The position numbers and the translations under genes were made by a program. Of a stretch of DNA of 64,000 nucleotides, positions 1 to 8,728 are shown piece after piece (position 1 is the first letter of the stretch; each line of letters opens with the position of its first letter). A model generated the notes under the pieces. The model did no database searches. It saw nothing but the letters and a program-made list of their open reading frames with translations, and was not told the origin of the DNA. The stretch is taken from assembly GCA_964351365.1 (NCBI GenBank), contig CAYGNP010000004.1, positions 62,001 to 126,000 on the forward strand. The letters are read 5' to 3'. The stretch is from UBA1672 sp964351365 (GTDB taxonomy: Bacteria > Pseudomonadota > Alphaproteobacteria > Micavibrionales > Micavibrionaceae).

Positions 1-1
1 A

Positions 2-838
2 TGGGAAGAAGATGCGCAGCGCCGGGATTTTACCATCAATACCTTATTAATGGACATAAACGGTAATGTTTTTGACCCACTAGGCGACGGGATCTTGGAT
101 TTAGACCGGAAAATTGTCAGATTCGTCGGCGAGCCGGCCAAACGCATTGCCGAAGACCATTTACGCATTCTTCGTTTTTTTCGCTTTTCGGCACTTTACA
201 GCAATTCATACGACGCCCCTGGCCTTGCCGCTTGTAAAAAGGCAGCGGCTAAAATCAAAAAACTCTCAAAAGAACGTATAACGCAGGAATTTTTCAAAAT
301 TATCGCCTCCGATAAGCCTCACGAAGTCCTTAAAGTTATGTTCGCGCACAATGTTTTAAAATCATTTGATCTCAAACAGGATAACCCGGACTTGCTGGAG
401 CATTTTTGCGCCTTTCAATCGCGCTACAACCTGAAAGCATTATCCTCTCGCCTTTTTGTTGCGGCTAATCTTGATTTTGAAAACATCAAAAAAATGGAAG
501 AGCTAATCCTCTTTCCAAAAATCTTCTTGCGCGACATGAAGGCCATAAAAGGGTCATTGACCCTTCCTGACCTCTCCTGCGACCACGCGGTCAAGGTCAG
601 TATTTACAAGTATGGCCGCGCGATTACCGCACAAGTGCTCATGATTGAACTGGCGCAAGATAGGGTCATGAACCATTATGCATCGCGTGCACTGGATCTG
701 ATCCAAAACTGGGACATCCCCACATTTCCAATATCGGGAATAGATTTAATAAAACAAGGAACACCCCAAGGGCCTGAGCTTGGCGCCGAACTTGAACGCC
801 TTGAAAATGAGTGGATAGAGAAAGATTTCAAGAGTTAA
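2..838 (+). CDS. cca: CCA tRNA nucleotidyltransferase / poly(A) polymerase family, 5'-truncated by window edge
   Basis: This is the C-terminal part of a class II tRNA nucleotidyltransferase, which adds or repairs the 3' CCA end of tRNAs. The reading frame is open from base 2, and an ATG at 50 is internal. The residues before it (EDAQRRDFTINTLLMD) are the conserved RRDFTINAL block of the head domain. They are followed by DPLGDGILDL and by the ERxxEDHLRILRFFRF motif of the neck domain. The remaining ~200 residues are the divergent helical body and tail. The gene converges on hemF with a one-base gap. The start lies upstream of the window. A poly(A) polymerase of the same family cannot be excluded from this fragment. 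Confidence 0.9.
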   Translation, partial: WEEDAQRRDFTINTLLMDINGNVFDPLGDGILDLDRKIVRFVGEPAKRIAEDHLRILRFFRFSALYSNSYDAPGLAACKKAAAKIKKLSKERITQEFFKIIASDKPHEVLKVMFAHNVLKSFDLKQDNPDLLEHFCAFQSRYNLKALSSRLFVAANLDFENIKKMEELILFPKIFLRDMKAIKGSLTLPDLSCDHAVKVSIYKYGRAITAQVLMIELAQDRVMNHYASRALDLIQNWDIPTFPISGIDLIKQGTPQGPELGAELERLENEWIEKDFKS

Positions 839-839
839 G

Positions 840-1697
840 CTAAGGCCACTTCACTTCGGGGGGCAGGGACATCAAAATCGCCTCGGTATTCCCACCGGTT
901 TTCAGCCCGAACTGCGTCCCGCGGTCATAAAGCAGATTAAACTCAACATAGCGCCCGCGCTTGATCAATTGATGCTCACGCTGCTCATCACTCCACTCTT
1001 TATACATTGAGCGCCTGACAATCGCGCAATAAACATCACGAAACGCCCGCCCGACATCCTGCGTAAAGCAAAAATCATTGTCCCATCCCTTGCGGTCAAG
1101 ATAATCATAGAATATGCCGCCAATCCCGCGCGGCTCCTTGCGGTGCGGCAGGTAAAAATACCGGTCGCACCAGTCTTTGAACTCCGGGTAATATGCAGGA
1201 TCATGCGCATCACAGCACGCCTTCAGCGCTGCGTGAAAATCCTGCGCATCTCTCTCATCCTCATACATCGGCGTTAAATCAGCCCCCCCGCCAAACCAGA
1301 ATTTGGATGTCGCAATCATCCGCGTATTCATATGCACCGCCGGCACCAGTGGAGAGCGCATATGCGCCACGAGAGAAATGCCGCTTGCCCAGAACGCACC
1401 ATTGCTCTCAACGGCGCCCGGGATCTGCTTGGCAAAATCATCAGAAAATATACCGCTGACTTTTGAAAAATTAACACCAACCTTCTCAAACACGCGGCCC
1501 TTCATCATGGCCGTACGCCCACCCCCGGTAAGCACAGAGCCCGTTTCACCTGGCGTATCATCGCGCACCCACTCATTAAAGCTAAAACAGGCATCCCCGC
1601 CCATCTCGCGCTCGATTTCCTCAAAAGCAGAACAGATCTGGCTTTGTAAATCCTCAAACCACGCCGCAGCCAGAACTTTCTTTTCATCCATCGTCAT
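840..1697 (-). CDS. hemF: Oxygen-dependent coproporphyrinogen III oxidase
   Basis: HemF catalyses the O2-dependent oxidative decarboxylation of coproporphyrinogen III to protoporphyrinogen IX in haem synthesis. The 285-residue length is normal. The family signature is clear: WFGGGADLTPMY, then DWCDRYFYLPHRKEPRGIGGIF, a near-perfect match to the HemF PROSITE pattern. The gene begins in an ATGA overlap with the stop of trmL, so the two are probably co-transcribed. A second ATG two codons in (1691) is possible. An aerobic haem enzyme fits the neighbouring bc1 complex. Confidence 0.97.
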   Translation of the reverse strand: MTMDEKKVLAAAWFEDLQSQICSAFEEIEREMGGDACFSFNEWVRDDTPGETGSVLTGGGRTAMMKGRVFEKVGVNFSKVSGIFSDDFAKQIPGAVESNGAFWASGISLVAHMRSPLVPAVHMNTRMIATSKFWFGGGADLTPMYEDERDAQDFHAALKACCDAHDPAYYPEFKDWCDRYFYLPHRKEPRGIGGIFYDYLDRKGWDNDFCFTQDVGRAFRDVYCAIVRRSMYKEWSDEQREHQLIKRGRYVEFNLLYDRGTQFGLKTGGNTEAILMSLPPEVKWP

Positions 1698-2137
1698 CGT
1701 GTCTGCCTCAGTGCCTCACCTAGTATCATTGATGTCGCATTTACAACATTCAGTGAACGAAATCCAGCGCGCATGGGAATAAAAATGCGCGCATCGGCGC
1801 AGGCATGAACCTCATCGGGCACACCGGCGCTCTCCCGTCCGGCCAGTAAAATGTCATCCTCCCGAAAACAAAAATCAGCATAGGGATCGCTCGACTTCGT
1901 ACTCATTAATATAATCCTTTGCTTGCCAGCGCGACCAGAATAAAAATTATCCCAGGAATTGTATCGACGAAGATCAATATGGTCATAATAATCCATAGCA
2001 CTTTTGCGAATCTTTTTCTCGTCCCACACAAAACCGCACGGCTCAATCACCTCAAGCCCCACACCCATGCAGGCACAAAGCCGCATCATAGCGCCCACAT
2101 TTTGCGGAATATCGGGCTGGTATAGCGCAATTTTCAT
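1694..2137 (-). CDS. trmL: tRNA (cytidine/uridine-34 2'-O)-methyltransferase TrmL
   Basis: This is a SPOUT-family methyltransferase that modifies the wobble ribose of tRNA-Leu isoacceptors. The start MKIALYQPDIPQNVG is the standard TrmL N-terminus. SPOUT motifs follow: LLAGRESAGVPDEVH and IPMRAGFRSLNVVNATSM, which form the knotted SAM-binding site. Of two adjacent ATGs (2140 and 2137) I chose 2137 because AGGA sits 6 bases upstream. A longer frame from 2191 adds an unsupported basic extension. The 3' end overlaps hemF by four bases (ATGA). Confidence 0.93.
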   Translation of the reverse strand: MKIALYQPDIPQNVGAMMRLCACMGVGLEVIEPCGFVWDEKKIRKSAMDYYDHIDLRRYNSWDNFYSGRAGKQRIILMSTKSSDPYADFCFREDDILLAGRESAGVPDEVHACADARIFIPMRAGFRSLNVVNATSMILGEALRQTR

Positions 2138-2301
2138 CATATATCCTAAAATTTTATGCTTTCTTCTAACGCGGCGGGCATAAAAACACAATTTTCTTTT
2201 TCTGCTCTAGAAAACAAGGGCTTGATCTATTATAAAGAGAGAGGTAAATACTGCCTCAAAGATTTTTTCACATCACCATAATTACATAGGTAAAGCTCGG
2301 T

Positions 2302-2850
2302 ATGTCAGCTGAAATTTCATCCAAAGAAAACCAGAGCGGCGAAACACGCCGCGATTTTATGCAGCTTCTGGCCGCAGCCTTCGGAACAGTCGGAGGCGCT
2401 TTGGCAATATGGCCGATGATCAATTCCCTCAACCCAGCAAAAGATACATTGGCCCTGGCCACAACAGAAGTGAATATATCCGATATTCCTCCAGGTTCTG
2501 CGCGCACGGTAATGTGGCGCGGAAAGCCTGTATTCATTAAACACAGAACACCTCAGGAAATAAAAAAAGCCGAAGATGTAGATGTGCAATCCTTGGCAGA
2601 CAAACAACCAGACAGTGCGCGCGTTCAGCGCCCAGAATGGCTTGTTGTTATCGGTGTGTGCACTCATCTTGGATGTGTCCCGACAGGTCAAAAACCAACA
2701 GACACCCTCGGCGATTATGATGGGTGGTTCTGCCCTTGTCACGGCTCACACTATGATACATCTGGGCGAATTCGCAAAGGGCCGGCGCCAAAAAATCTGG
2801 CCGTACCCCCCTATGAATTCATCAACGATACAACAATTAAAATCGGTTAG
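2302..2850 (+). CDS. petA: Ubiquinol-cytochrome c reductase, Rieske iron-sulfur subunit
   Basis: This is the Rieske [2Fe-2S] subunit of the cytochrome bc1 complex. It takes the first electron from ubiquinol and passes it to cytochrome c1. An N-terminal TRRDFMQ twin-arginine motif precedes the single membrane anchor (about residues 20-40), as expected for Tat export of a folded cluster protein. The cluster ligands are in CTHLGC and CPCHGSHYD, and the family PAP segment is present (KGPAPKNLAVPPYEF). It is the first gene of petABC, with 14 bases to petB. The 182-residue length is typical. Confidence 0.97.
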   Translation: MSAEISSKENQSGETRRDFMQLLAAAFGTVGGALAIWPMINSLNPAKDTLALATTEVNISDIPPGSARTVMWRGKPVFIKHRTPQEIKKAEDVDVQSLADKQPDSARVQRPEWLVVIGVCTHLGCVPTGQKPTDTLGDYDGWFCPCHGSHYDTSGRIRKGPAPKNLAVPPYEFINDTTIKIG

Positions 2851-2864
2851 AGGATAAGAAAAAC

Positions 2865-4436
2865 ATGGGAAGCGGACCACGCGAAAAATTTGATAACCCG
2901 GTCGTTGAATGGATTGATTCGCGCCTGCCTATTTTTACGGTGCTGAATAAGGAATATGGCGTATTCCCGACGCCGCGCAACTTTAACTATTTCTGGAATT
3001 TTGGCGCCATTGCCATGTTTATGCTCGCGACCATGATTCTAACCGGAATTATTCTTGCCATGCATTACACCGCTGACACCAAAATGGCCTTCGACAGCGT
3101 CGAGAGGATCACCCGCGATGTGAATGGTGGTTGGCTCTTGCGCAATATTCATATGAACGGCGCCTCCTTTTTCTTTATTGCTGTGTACATCCATATGTTC
3201 AGAGGCATGTATTATGGCTCCTTCAAACGCCCGCGTGAACTTCTGTGGATTTTGGGCGTCATCATATTCTTGCTGATGATGGCAACCGCCTTTATCGGTT
3301 ACGTGTTGCCTTGGGGCCAAATGAGTCTATGGGGCGCAACCGTAATCACCAATCTATTCTCCGCCATTCCCTTCGTGGGGGAGTACATCGTAACGTTGCT
3401 CTGGGGCGGGTTTTCAGTGGACAACCCGACACTGACGCGCTTCTTTGCATTGCATTATCTGCTGCCCTTCGTAATTTTCGCCGTCGTGTTCTTGCACGTC
3501 TGGGCGCTGCACGTAACAGGCTCCAACAACCCGTTAGGTATTGATGTTAAAGGGCCGCAGGACACATTGCCTTTTAACCCATACTATACGATGAAGGATA
3601 TTTTTGGCCTTTTGATTTTTATAATCATCTACGCGATATTCATTTTTTATCTTCCCGATGCCTTGGGGCACCCAGATAACTACATACCGGCAAACCCGCT
3701 GGTGACACCGCCTCACATTGTCCCCGAATGGTATTTCCTGCCGTTCTATGCGATACTGCGCGCCGTTACGTTTAACATCAACGTGTACATGTTAGGCGGA
3801 CTTGCGATATTGGCCATTCTCATGATTGAGTTTGTATGGCGTTACAAGCCTAAAAACATGAAGAAATCTGCAGGAATGATCCTCTTTATAATTGGGGCGT
3901 CATTAACTGTATTTGGATTTTTGGCGGACCTGAACCAAAGCTGGGAAATTCCTATGACAGCGGCCGAAACAGCCCCAATTTCAGCCAAGCTTGGCGGTGT
4001 TCTGGCCATGTTTGGATCTATTGGTTTGCTTGTTATATTGCCATGGCTCGATAGCCACCCTGTTCGAAGCGCGCGTTTCCGCCCTTTCTATCGCGTCTTT
4101 ATCATCGTGTTCACAGCCAGTGTTTTCGTCCTTGGCTATGCTGGCTCACAACCGGCTGATAAGATTTATTTTTCAACATGTCTTGGAAATGCAGAAGCTT
4201 GTGAAGCTTTATCCCATGCGGGCACGCACAGTGAACCAGAATCGCACGACCCAAACGCCGAGAAGCCTTTCGTCTTCAAATTTGACAACACGATGCTCGC
4301 TCAGGCTTTCACAGGATTTTATTTCTTCTTCTTCCTGATAATCCTTCCACTTCTCAGTCGTTTTGAGCCGGTACACAAATTACCCGCATCCATTCATGAG
4401 GCGGTTCTGGCCCAAAAACAAAAAGCAGGAGCATAA
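2865..4436 (+). CDS. petB: Cytochrome b subunit of the bc1 complex, enlarged
   Basis: This is the membrane core of the bc1 complex, carrying haems bL and bH and the quinone sites. Haem ligands H96, H110, H197 and H211 and the Qo-site PEWY (287-290) are all present with usual spacing. The protein is 523 residues, whereas characterised alphaproteobacterial homologues are about 400-440. The surplus is in two places. Residues ~305-372 hold about 50 extra residues with two hydrophobic stretches (about 309-325 and 335-354), between the PEWY region and the AKLGGVLAMFG helix. The loop at ~437-470 before the last helix is longer, with Cys, His and acidic residues. The reading frame is continuous, so this is not a frameshift. 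Confidence 0.97.
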   Translation: MGSGPREKFDNPVVEWIDSRLPIFTVLNKEYGVFPTPRNFNYFWNFGAIAMFMLATMILTGIILAMHYTADTKMAFDSVERITRDVNGGWLLRNIHMNGASFFFIAVYIHMFRGMYYGSFKRPRELLWILGVIIFLLMMATAFIGYVLPWGQMSLWGATVITNLFSAIPFVGEYIVTLLWGGFSVDNPTLTRFFALHYLLPFVIFAVVFLHVWALHVTGSNNPLGIDVKGPQDTLPFNPYYTMKDIFGLLIFIIIYAIFIFYLPDALGHPDNYIPANPLVTPPHIVPEWYFLPFYAILRAVTFNINVYMLGGLAILAILMIEFVWRYKPKNMKKSAGMILFIIGASLTVFGFLADLNQSWEIPMTAAETAPISAKLGGVLAMFGSIGLLVILPWLDSHPVRSARFRPFYRVFIIVFTASVFVLGYAGSQPADKIYFSTCLGNAEACEALSHAGTHSEPESHDPNAEKPFVFKFDNTMLAQAFTGFYFFFFLIILPLLSRFEPVHKLPASIHEAVLAQKQKAGA

Positions 4437-4440
4437 ATCC

Positions 4441-5202
4441 ATGATGACCCGATTGATTATTCTCTTGCTCTTTATCTTTTCAACTCCCGCATCTATTGCT
4501 CATGCGGCAGGTGATGCGCCCAAACCGGAATCCCAGGAATGGAGTTTTTCAGGGCCGTTCGGTACTTACGACAAAGCGTCATTGCAACGTGGATATAAGG
4601 TTTACCGCGAAGTCTGCGCCGGTTGCCACTCCATGAAACGGATATATTTCCGCAATCTCGAAGCTTTAGGCTATAACGAGGCGCAAATAAAAAATATCGC
4701 AGGCGAATACACAGTGATGGATGGTCCAAACGAAGAGGGGGATATGTTTGAACGCCCGGCTCGCCCAAGTGACCGCCTTCCATCACCGTTTGCAAATGAC
4801 AACGCCGCAAAATTTGCAAATGGTGGAGCGTTGCCACCTGATTTCTCGCTCATCACAAAGGCACGCGCCAATGGATCGAACTACGTTTATTCTCTGCTGA
4901 TTGGCTATCAGGATCCCCCTTATGGTGAAACACTCTCAGATGGCCAATACTGGAATAAATATTTTCCTGGCCATAAAATTTCAATGGCTCCACCCTTATC
5001 CGATGGAATCGTATCTTACGAGGATGGAACGTCCGAAACCATGGAACAATACTCCCGGGATGTAACACATTTCCTCACTTGGGCAGGTGATCCAAACATG
5101 GAGGTTCGCAAAAAAATGGGCTTTCGTGTCATTCTGTTCCTCATTGTATTTGCCGGAATAATGTACGCTGTAAAACGAAAAATCTGGGCGCATCTTCACT
5201 AA
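4441..5202 (+). CDS. petC: Cytochrome c1
   Basis: This is the haem c subunit of the bc1 complex. It accepts electrons from the Rieske protein and donates them to soluble or membrane cytochrome c. The start at 4441 (MMTRLIILLL) gives a clean Sec signal peptide ending near AHAAG and has AGGAG upstream; a longer frame from 4363 would overlap petB. Haem attachment is CAGCH (VCAGCHSMKR) and the probable axial Met lies in KISMAPPLSDG. A C-terminal membrane anchor (GFRVILFLIVFAGIMYAV) ends in a basic tail. The protein is 253 residues and follows petB by 4 bases. Confidence 0.96.
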   Translation: MMTRLIILLLFIFSTPASIAHAAGDAPKPESQEWSFSGPFGTYDKASLQRGYKVYREVCAGCHSMKRIYFRNLEALGYNEAQIKNIAGEYTVMDGPNEEGDMFERPARPSDRLPSPFANDNAAKFANGGALPPDFSLITKARANGSNYVYSLLIGYQDPPYGETLSDGQYWNKYFPGHKISMAPPLSDGIVSYEDGTSETMEQYSRDVTHFLTWAGDPNMEVRKKMGFRVILFLIVFAGIMYAVKRKIWAHLH

Positions 5203-5231
5203 TCACAGAAAACTGTGATAGGCTCAAATTT

Positions 5232-5783
5232 ATGCGTGATACAAAACAAGAAGTGCTGAAATTCTGGTTCGATGAGATCGAGCCCGTCCAGTGGTTTCAA
5301 AAAAATGACAGCTTCGATCAGGAAATTTCTGATCGCTTTATGCTCACATACGATATGGCAAAAAAAGATCTCTGCGCCAGCTGGACGCGTGATGCCGAAG
5401 GTGTGCTGGCACTCTGTATCGTGCTAGACCAGTTTCCAAGAAACATGTTCCGCGGACAGCCAAAATCTTTTGAAACTGACCAAAAAGCTCTGCTTATTTC
5501 ACGCGAAGCCCTTCATAAAGGCTTCGATCAGGTGCTCTCACCCCAAAAACGCACCTTCCTCTATATGCCCTTCATGCACAGCGAATCACTCGAAGATCAG
5601 GAAAAATCCGTAAAACTCTTCGAATCGATGAAAGAGGACAACCCTTTAAACTATGAATACGCCATCAAACATCTCGCTGTAATCCTTGAATTTGGCCGCT
5701 TTCCGCATCGTAACAAAATTCTTGGACGCGAAAGTACAGCTGCAGAAAAAATATACTTGGATCAGGCTGGATCAGGATTCTAA
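5232..5783 (+). CDS. DUF924 family protein
   Basis: The protein matches the DUF924 family, a helical TPR-like protein of unknown function common in proteobacteria. Recognisable landmarks are EVLKFWFDEIEPVQWF near the N-terminus, LCIVLDQFPRNMFRGQ in the middle, FLYMPFMHSESLEDQ, and FGRFPHRNKILGRES near the end. The 183-residue length is usual. It starts 29 bases after petC in the same direction, so it may ride on the pet transcript, but nothing else ties it to respiration. Confidence 0.85.
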   Translation: MRDTKQEVLKFWFDEIEPVQWFQKNDSFDQEISDRFMLTYDMAKKDLCASWTRDAEGVLALCIVLDQFPRNMFRGQPKSFETDQKALLISREALHKGFDQVLSPQKRTFLYMPFMHSESLEDQEKSVKLFESMKEDNPLNYEYAIKHLAVILEFGRFPHRNKILGRESTAAEKIYLDQAGSGF

Positions 5784-5917
5784 AAAGCGAAACCAAAAAA
5801 TGATTCACAAAAACAGCGCCAACTAAACAGCTGATAGTAAATCATAAATTTTTTTTCTTTGCTTTTGATCCACAAATATGAATATGCTTTGGTATTCAAA
5901 AATGTGGAGGAAGTATT

Positions 5918-6112
5918 ATGACGACTATATCTGACGCTCCTGTAAACCCTCGTGTTGAATCGCTAAGAGAAAAACACCGCGCGCTATCTAAAAGAATTGA
6001 AGAGGCACGCAAAAGAATTTCAGTCAGCGACTACTACCTTAATGATCTCAAAAAACAGAGGTTACTGCTTAAGGAAAGACTAGTCAGCGAAGCTGAAAGA
6101 GCGACAAACTAA
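5918..6112 (+). CDS. Small YdcH/DUF465-like coiled-coil protein
   Basis: This is a 64-residue, highly charged helical protein preceded by a strong GGAGGAAG ribosome site. The pattern ESLREKHRALSKRIEEARKR, then LKKQRLLLKERL, matches the DUF465/YdcH family, whose members are short two-helix proteins of unknown function abundant in alphaproteobacteria. It stands alone between DUF924 and the terminator hairpin at 6130-6160. Confidence 0.7.
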   Translation: MTTISDAPVNPRVESLREKHRALSKRIEEARKRISVSDYYLNDLKKQRLLLKERLVSEAERATN

Positions 6113-6129
6113 ACAAAAATACGAATAAA

Positions 6130-6160
6130 AAAGAGCCGGATCAAAGAAATTCGGCTCTTT
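6130..6160 (-). terminator. Rho-independent terminator after trcR (possibly bidirectional)
   Basis: There is a nine-base perfect inverted repeat, AAAGAGCCG / CGGCTCTTT, separated by a 13-base loop. On the minus strand the stem runs straight into TTTTTT, so it should terminate transcription of the DUF1013 gene. On the plus strand the T-run is short, giving weaker termination for the small gene at 5918. Confidence 0.8.
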
Positions 6161-6168
6161 CCATTTAT

Positions 6169-6876
6169 CTAGAATTTGTCTTCATCGCTAGAATTGCGCG
6201 ATTTGTCCGGCAAAAAGTTCGAAAAATCAAACCCGCCCATAGACTTGCTTTCCGGCTCTCCATCCTGAGGTTTCTCCAAAGATTTTTGAATCTCTGCATC
6301 ACGTTGCGCCTTGATCGTCTCAGGATCTTTGCCTGCGGCTTTCAGACCCTTATTATAGGCCTTCTCAAACTCCGCATAGGTGCAAAGTCCGAGCTCTGCC
6401 GGATGACGCGGACGCAAATTCGGCGTATTGGGGTGGCTACGATCACGGATCGATGCAATTGTTGGTTTTGTTGTGCCCACAAGCTTGCATATTTGCGCAT
6501 CGCTAATTTCGCTGTGATGCTTAAGGATAAATGCAATCGCATCAGGCTTATCACCGCGCTTTGAAACAGGCGTGTAGCGTGGGCCTTTAGAACGGCTTTT
6601 AACCGAGGGCAAATCACGTTTTGCAACCTTAAGAACTGCTGCCGGATCAGCTTCACAGCGCTCTAGCTCAGATCTGGTTAACTCACCATGATCAATCGGA
6701 TCGCGGCCAACAAGCCCCTTGCCAATCTCCTCATTCGCAATAGCCTCAACCTCTATTTCCGTAATGCCTGTAAATTGCGCAATCTGCCGAAACGATAGTG
6801 CAGAGTTCTCAATCAACCATACCGCACTGGCCATGGGCATAAGCAAATTTGCTGTTTCCTGTTTGGCCTTAGCCAT
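6169..6876 (-). CDS. trcR: TrcR-like (DUF1013) cell-cycle transcriptional regulator
   Basis: This is a 235-residue protein of the DUF1013/TrcR family, found in Alphaproteobacteria and described as a transcriptional regulator linked to the CtrA cell-cycle circuit. The N-terminal helical segment (LPMASAVWLIENSALSFRQIAQFTG) looks like a helix-turn-helix. A second such segment (DAIAFILKHHSEISDAQICKLVGTTKPTI) follows, ending in IRDRSHPNTPNLRPRHPAELGLC. The C-terminal ~60 residues are charged and low complexity. Family assignment is firm; function in this organism is inferred. Confidence 0.85.
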   Translation of the reverse strand: MAKAKQETANLLMPMASAVWLIENSALSFRQIAQFTGITEIEVEAIANEEIGKGLVGRDPIDHGELTRSELERCEADPAAVLKVAKRDLPSVKSRSKGPRYTPVSKRGDKPDAIAFILKHHSEISDAQICKLVGTTKPTIASIRDRSHPNTPNLRPRHPAELGLCTYAEFEKAYNKGLKAAGKDPETIKAQRDAEIQKSLEKPQDGEPESKSMGGFDFSNFLPDKSRNSSDEDKF

Positions 6877-7008
6877 TATATTCTCCTAAAATTACAAACT
6901 TAAAACGTATTTTCGTCAATAGCCTGCGAATATAGGAGATTTTAAAACTGATTGCCAGACCTTTTTATCTCTCTTGCTTTTCCCCCGTGATGATTTTATT
7001 CTCAGGCA

Positions 7009-7194
7009 ATGTTTGATGATGATTTGCCCCAGAAAAAAACAGCACAAAATTTCCCCCGTAATCTGGAATTACTCTCCGTCGCGGAATTAGAGAGTTATAT
7101 CACAGAACTGGATCAGGAAAAACAGCGCGTACAGGCTGATATTGATAAGAAAAAAGCATCACAAGCTGCCGCAGCCTCCATTTTTAAATCTTAA
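7009..7194 (+). CDS. DUF1192 family small protein
   Basis: This is a 61-residue protein with the DUF1192 pattern: MFDDDLPQKK at the start, LELLSVAELESYITELDQEKQRV in the centre, and an Ala-rich end SQAAAASIFKS. DUF1192 proteins are short alphaproteobacterial coiled-coil proteins without known function. An AGG lies close upstream of the ATG. It sits 12 bases before guaC and is probably co-transcribed with it. Confidence 0.8.
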   Translation: MFDDDLPQKKTAQNFPRNLELLSVAELESYITELDQEKQRVQADIDKKKASQAAAASIFKS

Positions 7195-7206
7195 GGAACC
7201 AAAATT

Positions 7207-8250
7207 ATGCGCATAGAAGAATCTGTAAAGCTGGACTTCAAGGATGTCTTAATCCGTCCCAAACGCTCTACGCTGCGCTCGCGCAAAGATGTTGATATTA
7301 CACGTGATTTTACCTTTAAATGGAGCAAGCGCAAATATTCCGGCGTGCCCATCATTGCCGCCAATATGGATGGCGTCGGCACAATGAGCATGGCGAAATC
7401 GTTTATTTCACTGAAAACCGGCATGAGCGTAGCCCTGCATAAACATTACGCACTCCCGGAGCTCATTAAATTTTTTGATGAGAACGATACCAAAAGCGCA
7501 TGGTACAGCATCGGTATGGTCGAAGCTGATCAGGAAAAATTAAAGGAATTCATCAAGCAACGTCCCGGAAAAGTTGAAAAAATATGCCTTGATGTTGCAA
7601 ATGGCTACAGCGAGCATTTCGTTGATTTCGTCAAGCGTACGCGTGACATGTTGCCCGATATCACGATTATGGCTGGAAATGTTGTCACAGGTGAAATGGT
7701 AGAGGAGCTGACCCTAGCGGGCGTAGACATCGTAAAAGTCGGTATTGGCCCCGGCAGCGTTTGCACCACAAGAAAAATGACAGGAGTCGGCTACCCTCAG
7801 CTCTCTGCAATCATAGAATGCGCTGACGCCGCGCACGGCTTGGGCGGTTTAATCTGCGCAGACGGCGGATGCACAGTGCCCGGGGATCTCGCAAAGGCTT
7901 TTGGCGCTGGCGCTGATTTTATTATGCTCGGCGGAATGCTGGCTGGGCACGACCAGTCGGAAATGAAAATCATTAAAGAGGGCGGCCAGAAATACCTCAT
8001 CTTCTATGGAATGAGCAGCAGCACCGCCATGACCAAACATAAAGGCGGCGTGGCCGAATACCGCGCCAGCGAGGGCAAGACCGTGAAAATTCCTTATCGT
8101 GGTGACGTCGAAACAACCTTGCAAGATATTCTGGGTGGCGTTCGCTCGGCCTGCACCTATGTCGGGGCAAAACGCCTCAAGGAAATCTCCAGGCGCACAA
8201 CCTTTATCCGCGTTTCACAACAATTAAACACAGTTTTTGGCAACGAATAG
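7207..8250 (+). CDS. guaC: GMP reductase
   Basis: GMP reductase converts GMP to IMP with NADPH, returning guanine nucleotides to the purine pool. The 347-residue length equals that of E. coli GuaC. The IMPDH-type barrel is recognised by LDFKDVLIRPKRSTLRSR, the catalytic-loop GPGSVCTTRKMTGVGYPQ (active-site Cys), the phosphate site ADGGCTVPGDLAKAFGAGADFIMLGGMLAGHDQ, and the flap FYGMSSSTAM. There is no CBS domain, which argues for GMP reductase rather than IMP dehydrogenase, as does the ENxx-free N-terminus. Confidence 0.95.
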   Translation: MRIEESVKLDFKDVLIRPKRSTLRSRKDVDITRDFTFKWSKRKYSGVPIIAANMDGVGTMSMAKSFISLKTGMSVALHKHYALPELIKFFDENDTKSAWYSIGMVEADQEKLKEFIKQRPGKVEKICLDVANGYSEHFVDFVKRTRDMLPDITIMAGNVVTGEMVEELTLAGVDIVKVGIGPGSVCTTRKMTGVGYPQLSAIIECADAAHGLGGLICADGGCTVPGDLAKAFGAGADFIMLGGMLAGHDQSEMKIIKEGGQKYLIFYGMSSSTAMTKHKGGVAEYRASEGKTVKIPYRGDVETTLQDILGGVRSACTYVGAKRLKEISRRTTFIRVSQQLNTVFGNE

Positions 8251-8341
8251 CGATTTATTTTACGCAAAGCCAGTTGTGGCTTGCACCGCAAAGTACGAAT
8301 CGATAGAGTGCAAAAACGATTTAAAAAGAAAAGGAAGCATC

Positions 8342-8728
8342 ATGAGCGAAGATCAGAATATCCATCAAAGGCTTAAAGAATCCTCTGAAAATTGCCTGAA
8401 TGCCTACACTGCATGGGAACAAAAAAAGAAAGATGCGGGCACCCAAGAATCTTTGCATGCGACTATCCACGAATTGCGCAAGGTATGCTCACGCCTTGAA
8501 ATAGAACTTGCCATTAGCGAACGCGACCAGCTTGCCGCCAAACCTTTACCAATTCCATCTCATCGCTCAACCTCAAAAGGCGCGGATAACATCTCAATAC
8601 TTGAAGATAGCGGTAGTACTGAGGGTAATGCACCTGTGATACAAACAAAATCAGCCAAACGCAGACGTGGTTCAAGTGGCGGCGGCGGTGGACAACACCA
8701 CAAGCATTCAGATAATAACGGCAATTAA
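8342..8728 (+). CDS. Hypothetical protein with Gly/His-rich tail
   Basis: This is a 128-residue protein I do not recognise. The start at 8342 has AAGGAAG upstream; the frame is open from 8237 but would overlap guaC. Residues 1-60 are helical and charged, resembling a small coiled coil. The rest is disordered and ends in a basic KSAKRRRGSSGGGGG segment and a His/Asn-rich tail, which could bind nucleic acid or metal. It converges on gloB with no gap. Confidence 0.6.
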   Translation: MSEDQNIHQRLKESSENCLNAYTAWEQKKKDAGTQESLHATIHELRKVCSRLEIELAISERDQLAAKPLPIPSHRSTSKGADNISILEDSGSTEGNAPVIQTKSAKRRRGSSGGGGGQHHKHSDNNGN

